NCBI RefSeq assembly: GCF_036634195.1
Contig: NZ_JAZIFY010000001.1
Coordinates: 310,001-374,000 of the forward strand
Source of the DNA: Streptomyces sp. P9-A4
GTDB taxonomy: Bacteria > Actinomycetota > Actinomycetes > Streptomycetales > Streptomycetaceae
Length of the DNA: 64,000 nt
Reading direction: 5' to 3'
This document shows, one piece after another, positions 1 through 7,529 of the stretch (its first letter is position 1; each line of letters opens with the position of its first letter). The notes below the pieces were generated by a model. That model did not search any database, had not been told where the DNA came from, and was given only the letters and a program-made list of their open reading frames with translations. Position numbers and translations under genes: made by a program.

Positions 1-110
1 GACACGGGAGGGCTGTCTGTTCCAGATGAGGACGCCCTCACCGGCCCTACGGGCGGCCGGTGCCGGATCCGGGCGATCCGGCCGCGTCGAGGCGCGCCGG
101 GTCCGCACGG
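1..110. other. Window edge, no gene seen
   Basis: GC-rich stretch between the window edge and the stop codon of the lipoprotein gene. I see no supported reading frame, promoter or clear terminator here. Confidence 0.5.
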
Positions 111-1253
111 TCACTTCAGTTCGACGCCCTTCACGGACATCTTCGTCGCCTTGTAGGCGTTCGAGGAGAGGACCGTGGAGGGCCCTCCGCCCTTCGGCAC
201 CTCCACCACCGCCGTCACGCTCCACACCTCCTCGATGGTGCTCCACTTCCGGCCGGCCCGGCCCAGCAGGACTTCGGTGTCGCTGCCCTCGTTCGTCGAG
301 ATCCAGTCCGCCGGGGTGCGGCCCCGGTCGTGGAAGGTCCCTTCGAGGGTGCAGGTGACCAGCGAACCGCCGTTGTCCAGCCGGAACACCGGCAGCGCCT
401 GCCCCACCGGCCGGTAGGTGAAGTCCCGTACGAGCTGCTTCTCGTGCCAGCCGTTGAAGAAGTCGACCAGCTTGCTGGTGAACTCGCCCCGTACGAAGTA
501 CGGGCTGTCGGACTTCCCCCCGGGCACGGTGAAGCTCAGGAACTCCGCGTACTTCCCGCACACGGCGGCGTCCGCCGCCCCGGTCGGTGACAGTTCGGCC
601 CGCCCCGACGCCCCACGGGCCGGGGACGGCAGAACCTTCGGCCGCAGCGCGAGGACGCCCTTCTCCGGCGACGGATCGGGCGCCGGTGCCGATGTGCCAG
701 GCGTGCCCGCCGGAGGCTCGGTCACCACCCAGGTGGCCACCACGGCCCGCCACCCCTCGCCGTCGCCTCCACGCACGAAGTAGTGCAGGACGGAGGACCG
801 GTCCGACTCCTGCCCCTGTCTCTTGCTCAGCACGGCGAAGCCCTGCGGAGCGGACTCCCCAGCCCCGGCTCCTGTCCCCGACCCCGCCGCCGGGACCAGG
901 AACACCGGCCTCACATAGCGGACCGGCGTGTCCTTGTCCCCCTTCGCCACGCGCAGCCGGGCCTCGGCGCGGCTCTCCTCAAGAAGCCGGCCACCCTCGA
1001 TACGGGCCGTCGCCTCGAGATCCCCCTTGGCGTCGGCCGCGGCGTTCTCCCGGACGTACTTCTCGAAGACCTGCCGTGCCAGCGCTTCCGTCAGCACCGG
1101 TTCCGCACCGCTCGAAGCGCTGCCCGAGGTACTGCCCGGGGTGCCGCCCGTCGTGCCGTCCGCGCCGCCTCCCGAGGTGCACCCGACCAGGACCGCGCCC
1201 AGGAGGGCGAGCGCCCCCAGCACCCCCGGTGTCCGTACGTGTCCCACGATCAT
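111..1253 (-). CDS. Putative secreted lipoprotein of unknown function
   Basis: About 380 residues. The N-terminus begins MIVGHVRTPG, has a hydrophobic core and ends in a lipobox-like LVGC, followed by a Gly/Thr/Ser-rich linker. That is the layout of a lipid-anchored extracytoplasmic protein. The ATG at 1253 is preferred over a GTG six codons upstream because a strong GGGGGAG ribosome site lies about 7 nt before it. The C-terminal half, with many aromatic and charged residues, looks like a folded domain, but I do not recognise a family or catalytic motif. It is the last gene of a leftward pair, 136 bp downstream of the 1390-2643 gene, and may be co-transcribed with it. The export and lipidation call is fairly safe; the function is unknown. 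Confidence 0.75.
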   Translation of the reverse strand: MIVGHVRTPGVLGALALLGAVLVGCTSGGGADGTTGGTPGSTSGSASSGAEPVLTEALARQVFEKYVRENAAADAKGDLEATARIEGGRLLEESRAEARLRVAKGDKDTPVRYVRPVFLVPAAGSGTGAGAGESAPQGFAVLSKRQGQESDRSSVLHYFVRGGDGEGWRAVVATWVVTEPPAGTPGTSAPAPDPSPEKGVLALRPKVLPSPARGASGRAELSPTGAADAAVCGKYAEFLSFTVPGGKSDSPYFVRGEFTSKLVDFFNGWHEKQLVRDFTYRPVGQALPVFRLDNGGSLVTCTLEGTFHDRGRTPADWISTNEGSDTEVLLGRAGRKWSTIEEVWSVTAVVEVPKGGGPSTVLSSNAYKATKMSVKGVELK

Positions 1254-1294
1254 CGACAACTCCCCCGTCACGGCCTCGTATTGAGGCGATCATA

Positions 1295-1384
1295 GAGAGC
1301 CGCGGGTCAGCGCCGCCTCGACCGCCCGCCAGTCCGTCACCGTGTGCGCCGCTCCCCCGGTGTCCCGTACGGCGATGACACCGC
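1295..1384 (-). other. Possible protein remnant without a start codon
   Basis: In the gap between the lipoprotein and the next gene, one leftward frame reads GVIAVRDTGGAAHTVTDWRA and continues about ten residues to a TGA. It looks protein-like, resembling the C-terminal tail of a HAD-type or DUF397-type protein. The frame is closed upstream by a stop and has no suitable start codon, so it is either a relic or chance. Confidence 0.2.
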
Positions 1385-1389
1385 GCGCC

Positions 1390-2643
1390 TCAGGTCATGC
1401 GGCGGGTGAGCGCCGCCAGGGCTCCCGGCTGGCGGCCCGGGACCCGTCGGCGCAGGGCGACGAGCGCGGGGCCGAGGGCTCGGGCGCGCTCCGGGTCGTC
1501 GGTCTGCTCCCACTGGTGGTGCGCCCGGTCCACGGCCCCTTCGACGTCCGGGTCGTCCGTCCGCTGGCCCAGGCCGAGCCGGGCCTCGGCGGCGACCAGC
1601 CACAGTTCGCAGCTGCGGGCGGGTTCCCCCGCGAGGCGCGCGAGGTCGGCGCGCACCTCCGTCCAGTGGACGGCCTCCACGGAGCGGGGCCCGTGGTGGC
1701 GCAGGGCCTCGCGTTCCCAGGCAGCGGCCACCGACGCGGCCTCGCCGTGGCGGCCGGCCATGGCGGCGGCCAGGATCGCGGGGTGCGGGTCCTGTTCCAC
1801 GACCGGCCCGGGAGCGGGAACGGCGGCCGGGCCCAGGAGCGTCTGGTCCGGTGTCAGGGAGGCGGTCAGGGCGGCGGACTCCGCGTGGAGCGTGGCGTAC
1901 GGGAGCCGGACCCCCGAGCGCCACAGTTCCGCCCAGGAGCGGAGGTAGTCGGGCGTGGTCGTCCCCCCTCGGCGCGGGGGCGCCGTCACCCTCCCGTAGA
2001 GGGTCGGACCCGGTCCGAGGTGCAGGAGGTCCGGTGCGGCGGCGAGGCGTTCCCACGCATCGGGGTCGGCCGCGAGGTCCGCGACGACGGTCGTGGTGCC
2101 GGGGGGCCGTACGCTCAGCTCGCCGACGAGCCAGTGCCAGGGCAGCGCGGTGTAGCGGAGGGTCGCGGTGGTGGTGCGGGCGAGCGCGAGGTGGGGCAGC
2201 CGCTGCCGGCGGTCGAGATGGAGCTGCCCGGCGAGGCAGACGAGCAGGGGGCCGGGGCTCGCGGCGGCGGCGCGGAGCCGGGTGAGCACGGTCTGCGGGT
2301 CGAGGGGGTCGGCGAGTTCGACGACCGTCGCGGTGGCGGTGCCGGTGAGGGCACCGGGCGGCACGGCGGCGAGGGCCGGGAGCACGGACGCGGCGTCCAT
2401 GACGCGCCCCCGCCCGGCGGGCGCGGCGGCGAGCAGCAGGGCGGTGCCGACGGGGGCGGCGGGCGCCGGCGACGCTCCACGTACCTCATCCGTCACACCC
2501 ATGACCCCTGTCACCGCCGTCACCTCCGTCGCTGCCGAAACCGCTGTAACCGCCGCCCCCACCAGGTCCGTTGTCCCGCTCGCTCCCGTCGCTCCCGGGA
2601 CCCCCGTGCGGGTGCCCAATGTGCCGATTCCGTCGTCGTTCAC
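1390..2643 (-). CDS. Hypothetical protein, Ala/Thr-rich
   Basis: About 417 residues if translation starts at the GTG at 2643 (VNDDGIGTLG). A longer TTG start at 2763 is possible but would put the N-terminus inside the promoter region of the divergent phosphatase gene. The first 90 residues are low-complexity and rich in Gly, Ala, Thr and Val. The middle has alternating hydrophobic strands (LLVCLAGQLHLDRRQRLPHL, then WHWLVGEL), loosely like a degenerate alpha/beta or caspase-like fold, and the last 120 residues are helical and TPR-like. I cannot name a family. It is divergent from the PAS-PP2C phosphatase and just upstream of the lipoprotein gene, so a signalling or surface role is only a contextual guess. 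Confidence 0.6.
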   Translation of the reverse strand: MNDDGIGTLGTRTGVPGATGASGTTDLVGAAVTAVSAATEVTAVTGVMGVTDEVRGASPAPAAPVGTALLLAAAPAGRGRVMDAASVLPALAAVPPGALTGTATATVVELADPLDPQTVLTRLRAAAASPGPLLVCLAGQLHLDRRQRLPHLALARTTTATLRYTALPWHWLVGELSVRPPGTTTVVADLAADPDAWERLAAAPDLLHLGPGPTLYGRVTAPPRRGGTTTPDYLRSWAELWRSGVRLPYATLHAESAALTASLTPDQTLLGPAAVPAPGPVVEQDPHPAILAAAMAGRHGEAASVAAAWEREALRHHGPRSVEAVHWTEVRADLARLAGEPARSCELWLVAAEARLGLGQRTDDPDVEGAVDRAHHQWEQTDDPERARALGPALVALRRRVPGRQPGALAALTRRMT

Positions 2644-2828
2644 CACCCCCGCACCGTAACCCGTCGTGGCCTGGCCGATAATCGCCGGGCCTTTGGCATA
2701 TGTCAGAAGCACCACCGGATCGAGTGTTGCCAAAGCACTTACAGGCTGTCTCGGCCTGTGCAACAGTCGTATGCGGGCCTCCCTTTCCCCCTTGGCCTGG
2801 CCGTGCCGCGCCTGTATCGGAGTACGAC
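2644..2828. promoter_or_regulatory. Divergent promoter region
   Basis: 185 bp between two divergent starts, noticeably richer in A/T than its surroundings around 2690-2770. It contains a short inverted repeat ACAGGC...GCCTGT near 2738-2756. It should hold promoters for both the phosphatase and the leftward hypothetical gene. I cannot assign -10 and -35 boxes with confidence. Confidence 0.4.
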
Positions 2829-4307
2829 ATGCCGTCCCCTCTGTTCGCGGACCGCCCCGCCCACCAGCCGGAGCCGGGCGCCGTCGACGCGCTCATCTCG
2901 CAGACCCGCCGCCTCCGCGGCGAGCTGGTCGCCGTCCGCCAGGACGCCGTGGCGAACGAGGACGATCCCCGCCGACGCTGGCAGCGTGCCCTCTGTGACC
3001 TCGCGGTTCACCAGCTCGACGACCTCGGCGCCCACTTGGGCCAGCTCCGGGCCGGCGTGCCGGAGGAACTCGCCCCCGACGCCGACATCGAGCCCGTCAC
3101 CGACACCGATCCGGCCATCCCGCACGTGGCCGACCCCGGTGCCGCGTACGGCGAACCCGCCCCGGCCCGCACCGGTTCGCTGCTCTCCCGCGTCGGCAGC
3201 GCCGAGTGGAACCTGCTCACGGACGAGGTCAGCTGGTCCGAAGAGCTGTTCCAGATCTTCGGACGCGCGCGCGAGAGCGGCGCGATGTCGCTGGACGAGA
3301 TGCCGACGATGGTGTTCGTCGACGACCAGCCGGTGCTGCAGGGCATGGTGACGGACTGCCTGATCGACGGGAAGCCGATCGACGGCGAGTTCCGGATCAT
3401 CCGGACCGACGGAACGGTCCGCACCGTCCACATGACGGGCGAGCCCGTCCTCGACGCCGACGGCTGCACCGCCTCCATGTGGGCCGTCCTCCGCGACGTC
3501 AGCGCACTCCGGCGCAGCCAGCGCGCGGTCCGGGAGAGCCGGGACACCCTGGAGCTCAGCCGCCACATCGAGCAGACCGAGCGGCGGGTCGCCGTCGAGC
3601 TCCAGGAGGCCGTACTGCCGCCGTGGCGCGGCTCGCTGCGGTTCGCGCACGACGGCCCCGCCCCGCTGGACGTCGCCGCCCACTACCTCCCGGCCGCCAC
3701 CACCGGTCTGATCGGCGGCGACTGGTACGACGCCCTGGCACTGCCCGACGGGGACGCACTGCTCACCGTCGGTGATCTGACGGGCCACGGGGTCGCCGCG
3801 ACCTCGTCGATGGCGATGCTCCTCGGCGCACTGCGCGGCATGGCCGTCGCCGGGATCCGCCCCGCCGCGCTCATGGGGCATCTGAACCAGCTCCTGGAGA
3901 CCGCCGCGCAGCCCGCGCTCGGGAGCGCGATGTGCTGCCGGTACGACCCGGTGGCCCAGACCCTCACGTGGTCGCAGTCCGGTCACCCCGCCCCGCTGCT
4001 GTTCCGCGACGGGACGGGGCACGTCCTCCGGCGCCCCGAAGGCGTCCTGCTCGGGGCGACGACCGGCGCGGTGTACGGCGAGGCCGAGACCCGGCTGCTC
4101 CCCGGGGACGTCCTCGTCCTGCACACCGACGGCCTGACCCGCGGCAGCGCAACGGACGACGACACCGGCGCGCGGCGTCTGCTCGCTCTCGGACACCGGC
4201 TCGCCGACGCACGGGACGCGCAGGACGGGGTCCGCGCGGTGGTCGAGGAGTTCGGCGAGGAAGAGCGCGAGGACGACGCCTGCGTGATGGTGGTACGGGT
4301 CGGTTGA
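2829..4307 (+). CDS. PAS-domain PP2C/SpoIIE-type Ser phosphatase
   Basis: 492 residues from the ATG at 2829 (MPSPLFADRP). An N-terminal helical region (1-115) is followed by a PAS-like sensor domain (roughly 120-245; ends FRIIRTDGTVRTVHMTGEPV), a short coiled linker, then a SpoIIE/PP2C phosphatase domain (about 265-490). Metal-binding signatures are visible: GGDWYDA, VGDLTGHG, and the C-terminal DDACVMVVRV with a preceding HTDGL. Such proteins typically dephosphorylate anti-sigma-factor antagonists in partner-switching cascades, a common Streptomyces output. No anti-sigma kinase or antagonist gene lies nearby, so its partner must be elsewhere. An upstream GTG or TTG extension would run through the promoter region and is rejected. 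Confidence 0.85.
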   Translation: MPSPLFADRPAHQPEPGAVDALISQTRRLRGELVAVRQDAVANEDDPRRRWQRALCDLAVHQLDDLGAHLGQLRAGVPEELAPDADIEPVTDTDPAIPHVADPGAAYGEPAPARTGSLLSRVGSAEWNLLTDEVSWSEELFQIFGRARESGAMSLDEMPTMVFVDDQPVLQGMVTDCLIDGKPIDGEFRIIRTDGTVRTVHMTGEPVLDADGCTASMWAVLRDVSALRRSQRAVRESRDTLELSRHIEQTERRVAVELQEAVLPPWRGSLRFAHDGPAPLDVAAHYLPAATTGLIGGDWYDALALPDGDALLTVGDLTGHGVAATSSMAMLLGALRGMAVAGIRPAALMGHLNQLLETAAQPALGSAMCCRYDPVAQTLTWSQSGHPAPLLFRDGTGHVLRRPEGVLLGATTGAVYGEAETRLLPGDVLVLHTDGLTRGSATDDDTGARRLLALGHRLADARDAQDGVRAVVEEFGEEEREDDACVMVVRVG

Positions 4308-4323
4308 GGGTGGCACGGATCGG

Positions 4324-4349
4324 TTGAGGGCGGGCTCGCCCGTACTCAA
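4324..4349. terminator. Bidirectional hairpin between convergent genes
   Basis: Nested inverted repeat TTGAG-gg-CGGGC-tc-GCCCG-ta-CTCAA in the 55-bp gap between two convergent stop codons. It probably terminates both transcripts. Confidence 0.55.
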
Positions 4350-4362
4350 CAAGCCCGGCCCC

Positions 4363-5856
4363 TCAGGCCTCGCCCGTCCTCGGCCGGTTGACCGGGGACA
4401 TCGGCAGGACCTCCTCCATCTCCTCGCGCAGGCCGTCGATCGTCGTGTACCCGGCGTACTGCCCGGTGAGCCGGTACATCTCCCGGAGCCGGTCCCAGGT
4501 GCGGTGCGACGAGGTCTTGCCCATCGAGATCAGGGCCAGCCTGGCGTAGCGGTCGGCCTGCTCCGGGTCGTCGGCGATGAAGCAGGCCGAAGCCATCGAG
4601 ATGTGATCGAAGAGCTTCGACCGGTCGTGGCCGCCGCGTCGCAGTTCCAGCGCCAGCTTGGCATGGTGCTGGGCCGGCACCGCGGCGGTCGCGTCGTGAT
4701 CCGCGAGGGTGCGGTAGGCGAGGGCCTGCATGCCGTGCATGTCCGCCTCGTCGAAGTTCTGCATCCAGCTCGGCGTCTTCTCGTCGTGCCGGTCGGAGAC
4801 GAACAGCTCCTCGGCCTCGCCGAGGGTGCGGCGCATCGCCTGCCCGCGGCCCATCGAGGCCTGCGCCCAGGCCTCGATCGTGTGGAACATGGCCTGGGTG
4901 CGGGGCAGCACCCGCTCGCCCGAACCGTCCTTGGCGAGCTTCATGAGGTCGAGGGCGTCATCGGGACGGCCCAGATGCACCATCTGCCGGGCCGCTCTGG
5001 AGAGCGCCTCGCCGGCCCGGGGCCGGTCGCCGCCCTCGCGGGCCGCGTGGGCGGCGATCACGAAGTACTTCTGCGCCGTGGGTTCGAGGCCCACGTCGTG
5101 GGACATCCAGCCCGCGAGGACCGCCAGGTTGGCGGCGACGCCCCACAGGCGCCGCTGGAGGTGGTCGGCATGGCGGTAGGCGAGCATGCCGCCCACCTCG
5201 TTGAGCTGGCCCACCACGGCCTTGCGCTGGAGACCGCCGCCCCGGGAGGCGTCCCAGGCGCGGAACACCTCCACCGAGTGCTCCAGGGCCTCGATCTCCT
5301 GCGACCCGATGGGGGCCGCCTCGTACCGGTCGAACCCGGCGGGGTCGGCGTGCAGGGGGTCGGTGGCCCGCTGGGGGGAGGACTGGCGTGCGGGGTCGTT
5401 CTGCAGCCAGTCGTGCATGGCGTTGCTGAGTACGGAGCCGGCGGCAAGCGCGGCACCCGCGCCCACCAGGCCGCGTCGGTTGAGCATGAGGTCCATTCCC
5501 GTGAATTCGGTGAGGACCGCCGCCGTACGATCGGGTGCCCAGGGCAGCCCGTCAGGGTTGTCCGTCTTCCTGACGTCCCGCTGCTTTCCGCTGCGCCCGT
5601 GTCGTACGAACCCGAGGTCCTCGATGGTCACGACACGGCCGAGTCGCTCGGTGAACAGTGCTGCCAGCACCCTGGGCACGGGATCGCGCGGGGTCTCGCC
5701 CCGGTCGATCCACCGCCGCACCCGCGAGGTGTCCGTCGCCAGCTGGGGGTGGCCGATGGCCGCCGCCTGCCGGTTGACGAGTCTCGCGAGCTCGCCCTTG
5801 GACCATCCGGCCAGGCCGAACAGGTCTGCAAGGCGGGTGTTGGTTTGTCCGGTCAC
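4363..5856 (-). CDS. NsdA/NsdB-like HTH-TPR developmental regulator
   Basis: 497 residues from a GTG at 5856, preceded by GGGGGC. The N-terminus (TGQTNTRLADLFGLAGWSKG, then ELARLVNRQA and RVRRWIDRGETPR) is an XRE-type DNA-binding region. It is followed by a short hydrophobic stretch (RRGLVGAGAALAAGSVLSNA, about 112-131) and a long helical, TPR-like C-terminal half. This layout and length match the Streptomyces NsdA/NsdB family, known as negative regulators of sporulation and antibiotic production. The family call comes from memory of that signature; I cannot tell NsdA from NsdB. It is divergent from an APH-fold kinase, with an inverted repeat between them that could be an autoregulatory site. 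Confidence 0.75.
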   Translation of the reverse strand: MTGQTNTRLADLFGLAGWSKGELARLVNRQAAAIGHPQLATDTSRVRRWIDRGETPRDPVPRVLAALFTERLGRVVTIEDLGFVRHGRSGKQRDVRKTDNPDGLPWAPDRTAAVLTEFTGMDLMLNRRGLVGAGAALAAGSVLSNAMHDWLQNDPARQSSPQRATDPLHADPAGFDRYEAAPIGSQEIEALEHSVEVFRAWDASRGGGLQRKAVVGQLNEVGGMLAYRHADHLQRRLWGVAANLAVLAGWMSHDVGLEPTAQKYFVIAAHAAREGGDRPRAGEALSRAARQMVHLGRPDDALDLMKLAKDGSGERVLPRTQAMFHTIEAWAQASMGRGQAMRRTLGEAEELFVSDRHDEKTPSWMQNFDEADMHGMQALAYRTLADHDATAAVPAQHHAKLALELRRGGHDRSKLFDHISMASACFIADDPEQADRYARLALISMGKTSSHRTWDRLREMYRLTGQYAGYTTIDGLREEMEEVLPMSPVNRPRTGEA

Positions 5857-5884
5857 GTCTAAGCCCCCAGGTTCTCGGCTGAGT

Positions 5885-5903
5885 TGACAGTAGCCCTCTG
5901 TCA
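5885..5903. promoter_or_regulatory. Inverted repeat in divergent nsd-like/APH promoter
   Basis: TGACAG-N7-CTGTCA lies 28 bp upstream of the regulator's GTG in a 234-bp divergent intergenic region. Close by (about 5930-5950) are near-direct repeats of CGCCAGGG. The position suits an autoregulatory operator; the binding protein is not known. Confidence 0.4.
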
Positions 5904-6090
5904 TAGGCCTGGCGACAATTCGCCAGGGTTCGCCAGGGTGCGCTGGATGTTCCGCCACCCGCGCCCGGGTGTCAGGTAGGAGCGCGCCACCCCGCCCCGC
6001 CGACCGGCCCTCATTCCCCAGGGTGCGGACCCGGGGGCGGGCGGGGCGACGCACGCAACTCGTCGGCACACGAAGGGATCTGTCACCTCC

Positions 6091-7218
6091 ATGTACACAG
6101 CATCGTCCTCCGTGTCCGCCCCGCCCCGGCCGCAGCACCGCATCCTCCCGGCCGGCGCCGGTCCGTACCTCGCCCCCGTCCCGCAGGCCGTCCGGCCGCG
6201 GCGCTGGGCCGGCGGCACGGGCACCCAGCCGATCAGCGGGAGACTCGACCTGTCCGGCCCTCAGGGTGCGCAGCTGAAGATGGCGATCGCCTCGGTCCAC
6301 CGGATCTGCCCGGAGTTCAATCCGGTGCAGGTGCTGCGGCGCAGCGGGCGTTCCGTACTCATCGTCGGGACGACCGGGCGGACCACGGCGGTCGCGAAGT
6401 GTTTACTGGACCACTCCCCGGCCTGGGTCGAGCGGTTCCGGCACGAGATAGCGTCCTACCGCTCCTTCGTCCGCCACCGTCCGCCCGTGCGGGCGCCGCG
6501 GCTGATCGCGGCGGACCCGGAGAACTGCACGCTGGTGATCGAGCGGATGCCCGGACGGGCGGCGGCGCTCTCGCGCCACCCCGTCGAGGCGCCGCCCCGG
6601 GCCGATGTGCGGGCCGCGCTCGGCGCCATCGCCCGCCTCAACGCCTGGCGCCCGCCGGCCGGAACCTTCGACGCGCCGCTCGACTACGGGACGCGGATCG
6701 CGCGCTTCCACGAGCTCGGGCTGTTCACGGACCGCGACCGGGACGATCTGCAGAAGCTGCTGCACGGTCTGGCGCAGGCGGGCGGCCGTCAGGGCATGGG
6801 CCAGTTCTGTCACGGTGACGCCCTGCTCTCCAACATCCTCCTCTCCCCCGCCGGGCCGGTCCTCGTCGACTGGGAGCACGCGGGCTGGTACCTGCCCGGC
6901 TACGACCTGGCGACGCTGTGGGCGGTGCTCGGTGACGCTCCGCCGGCCCGCCGTCAGATCAGCCAGCTCGCCCAGCAGGCGGGTCCCGCCTCCCGGGACG
7001 CCTTCCTGGTGAACCTGATGATCGTCCTGACGCGGGAGATCCGTACCTACGAGACGGCGGTGCAGCGCACTATGAAGGAGGCTCCGCCGGCGGGTTCCGT
7101 GCCGGTGCCGACGGGTGCGCTCGCGCCCGGTGAGGAACAGCGGCTGCTCCTGAGGCGGCTGCACGACGACTGCGCCATGGCACGGCGGGCCGTGCGCGCG
7201 GCGGTCGGGACGCGCTGA
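6091..7218 (+). CDS. Aminoglycoside-phosphotransferase-fold kinase
   Basis: 375 residues from the ATG at 6091. It has the APH/choline-kinase fold: the Brenner motif is H241-G-D243 followed by ALLSN, and VLVDWEHAG supplies the second metal-binding Asp. The N-lobe has a plausible phosphate-binding Lys in [10 protein letters not shown]. The first 70 residues are Pro/Arg-rich and unlike the family, so a later start is possible (for example near [10 protein letters not shown]). The substrate cannot be inferred. It lacks the specificity features of classical resistance enzymes, and its fixed place opposite an NsdA/B-like regulator hints at a developmental or metabolic small-molecule kinase rather than antibiotic resistance. 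Confidence 0.75.
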   Translation: MYTASSSVSAPPRPQHRILPAGAGPYLAPVPQAVRPRRWAGGTGTQPISGRLDLSGPQGAQLKMAIASVHRICPEFNPVQVLRRSGRSVLIVGTTGRTTAVAKCLLDHSPAWVERFRHEIASYRSFVRHRPPVRAPRLIAADPENCTLVIERMPGRAAALSRHPVEAPPRADVRAALGAIARLNAWRPPAGTFDAPLDYGTRIARFHELGLFTDRDRDDLQKLLHGLAQAGGRQGMGQFCHGDALLSNILLSPAGPVLVDWEHAGWYLPGYDLATLWAVLGDAPPARRQISQLAQQAGPASRDAFLVNLMIVLTREIRTYETAVQRTMKEAPPAGSVPVPTGALAPGEEQRLLLRRLHDDCAMARRAVRAAVGTR

Positions 7219-7529
7219 GGCGCGGGAACCGACCGACGACACGGGGGTGGGTGCGCCGTGCGCCCGGTGCCGACACACCGGGACGCGGCGCATCGCTGCG
7301 TCCGCCGCCGAGCCGCCGCCGCGGCGGCGGAGCCAATGGTCCACTCCACTGACGCGTCCCAGGCCCGGGACCCATCTCCGCGAAACTCCGCCGGATGGCC
7401 TCCATTCCCGCTCTGACGTGGGAACTTCCATGGATGCAGGCGTGATTGACGGATCGTTCGGGAGCCGATACCCCTGTACGGGTTCGGTCCCGCACGCCCC
7501 CGTGTCACCCCCTGCCTCTGGAGGCTGCC
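7219..7529. other. 311-bp intergenic region with GC palindrome
   Basis: Between the APH-like kinase and the amidase. It holds an 18-bp GC-only palindrome (CCGCCGCC/GGCGGCGG, 7313-7330) that could terminate the kinase transcript, and a more A/T-rich stretch at 7420-7480 suited to the amidase promoter. Just upstream of the amidase, an imperfect stem (GGGAGCCGA...TCGGTCCC, about 7461-7493) may form in the leader. I do not see the conserved core of a c-di-AMP riboswitch. Confidence 0.4.

Noticed and set aside
7219-7529. c-di-AMP (ydaO) riboswitch before the cell-wall amidase
   Set aside because: Expected by analogy with other Streptomyces wall hydrolases, but I could not find its conserved core elements.
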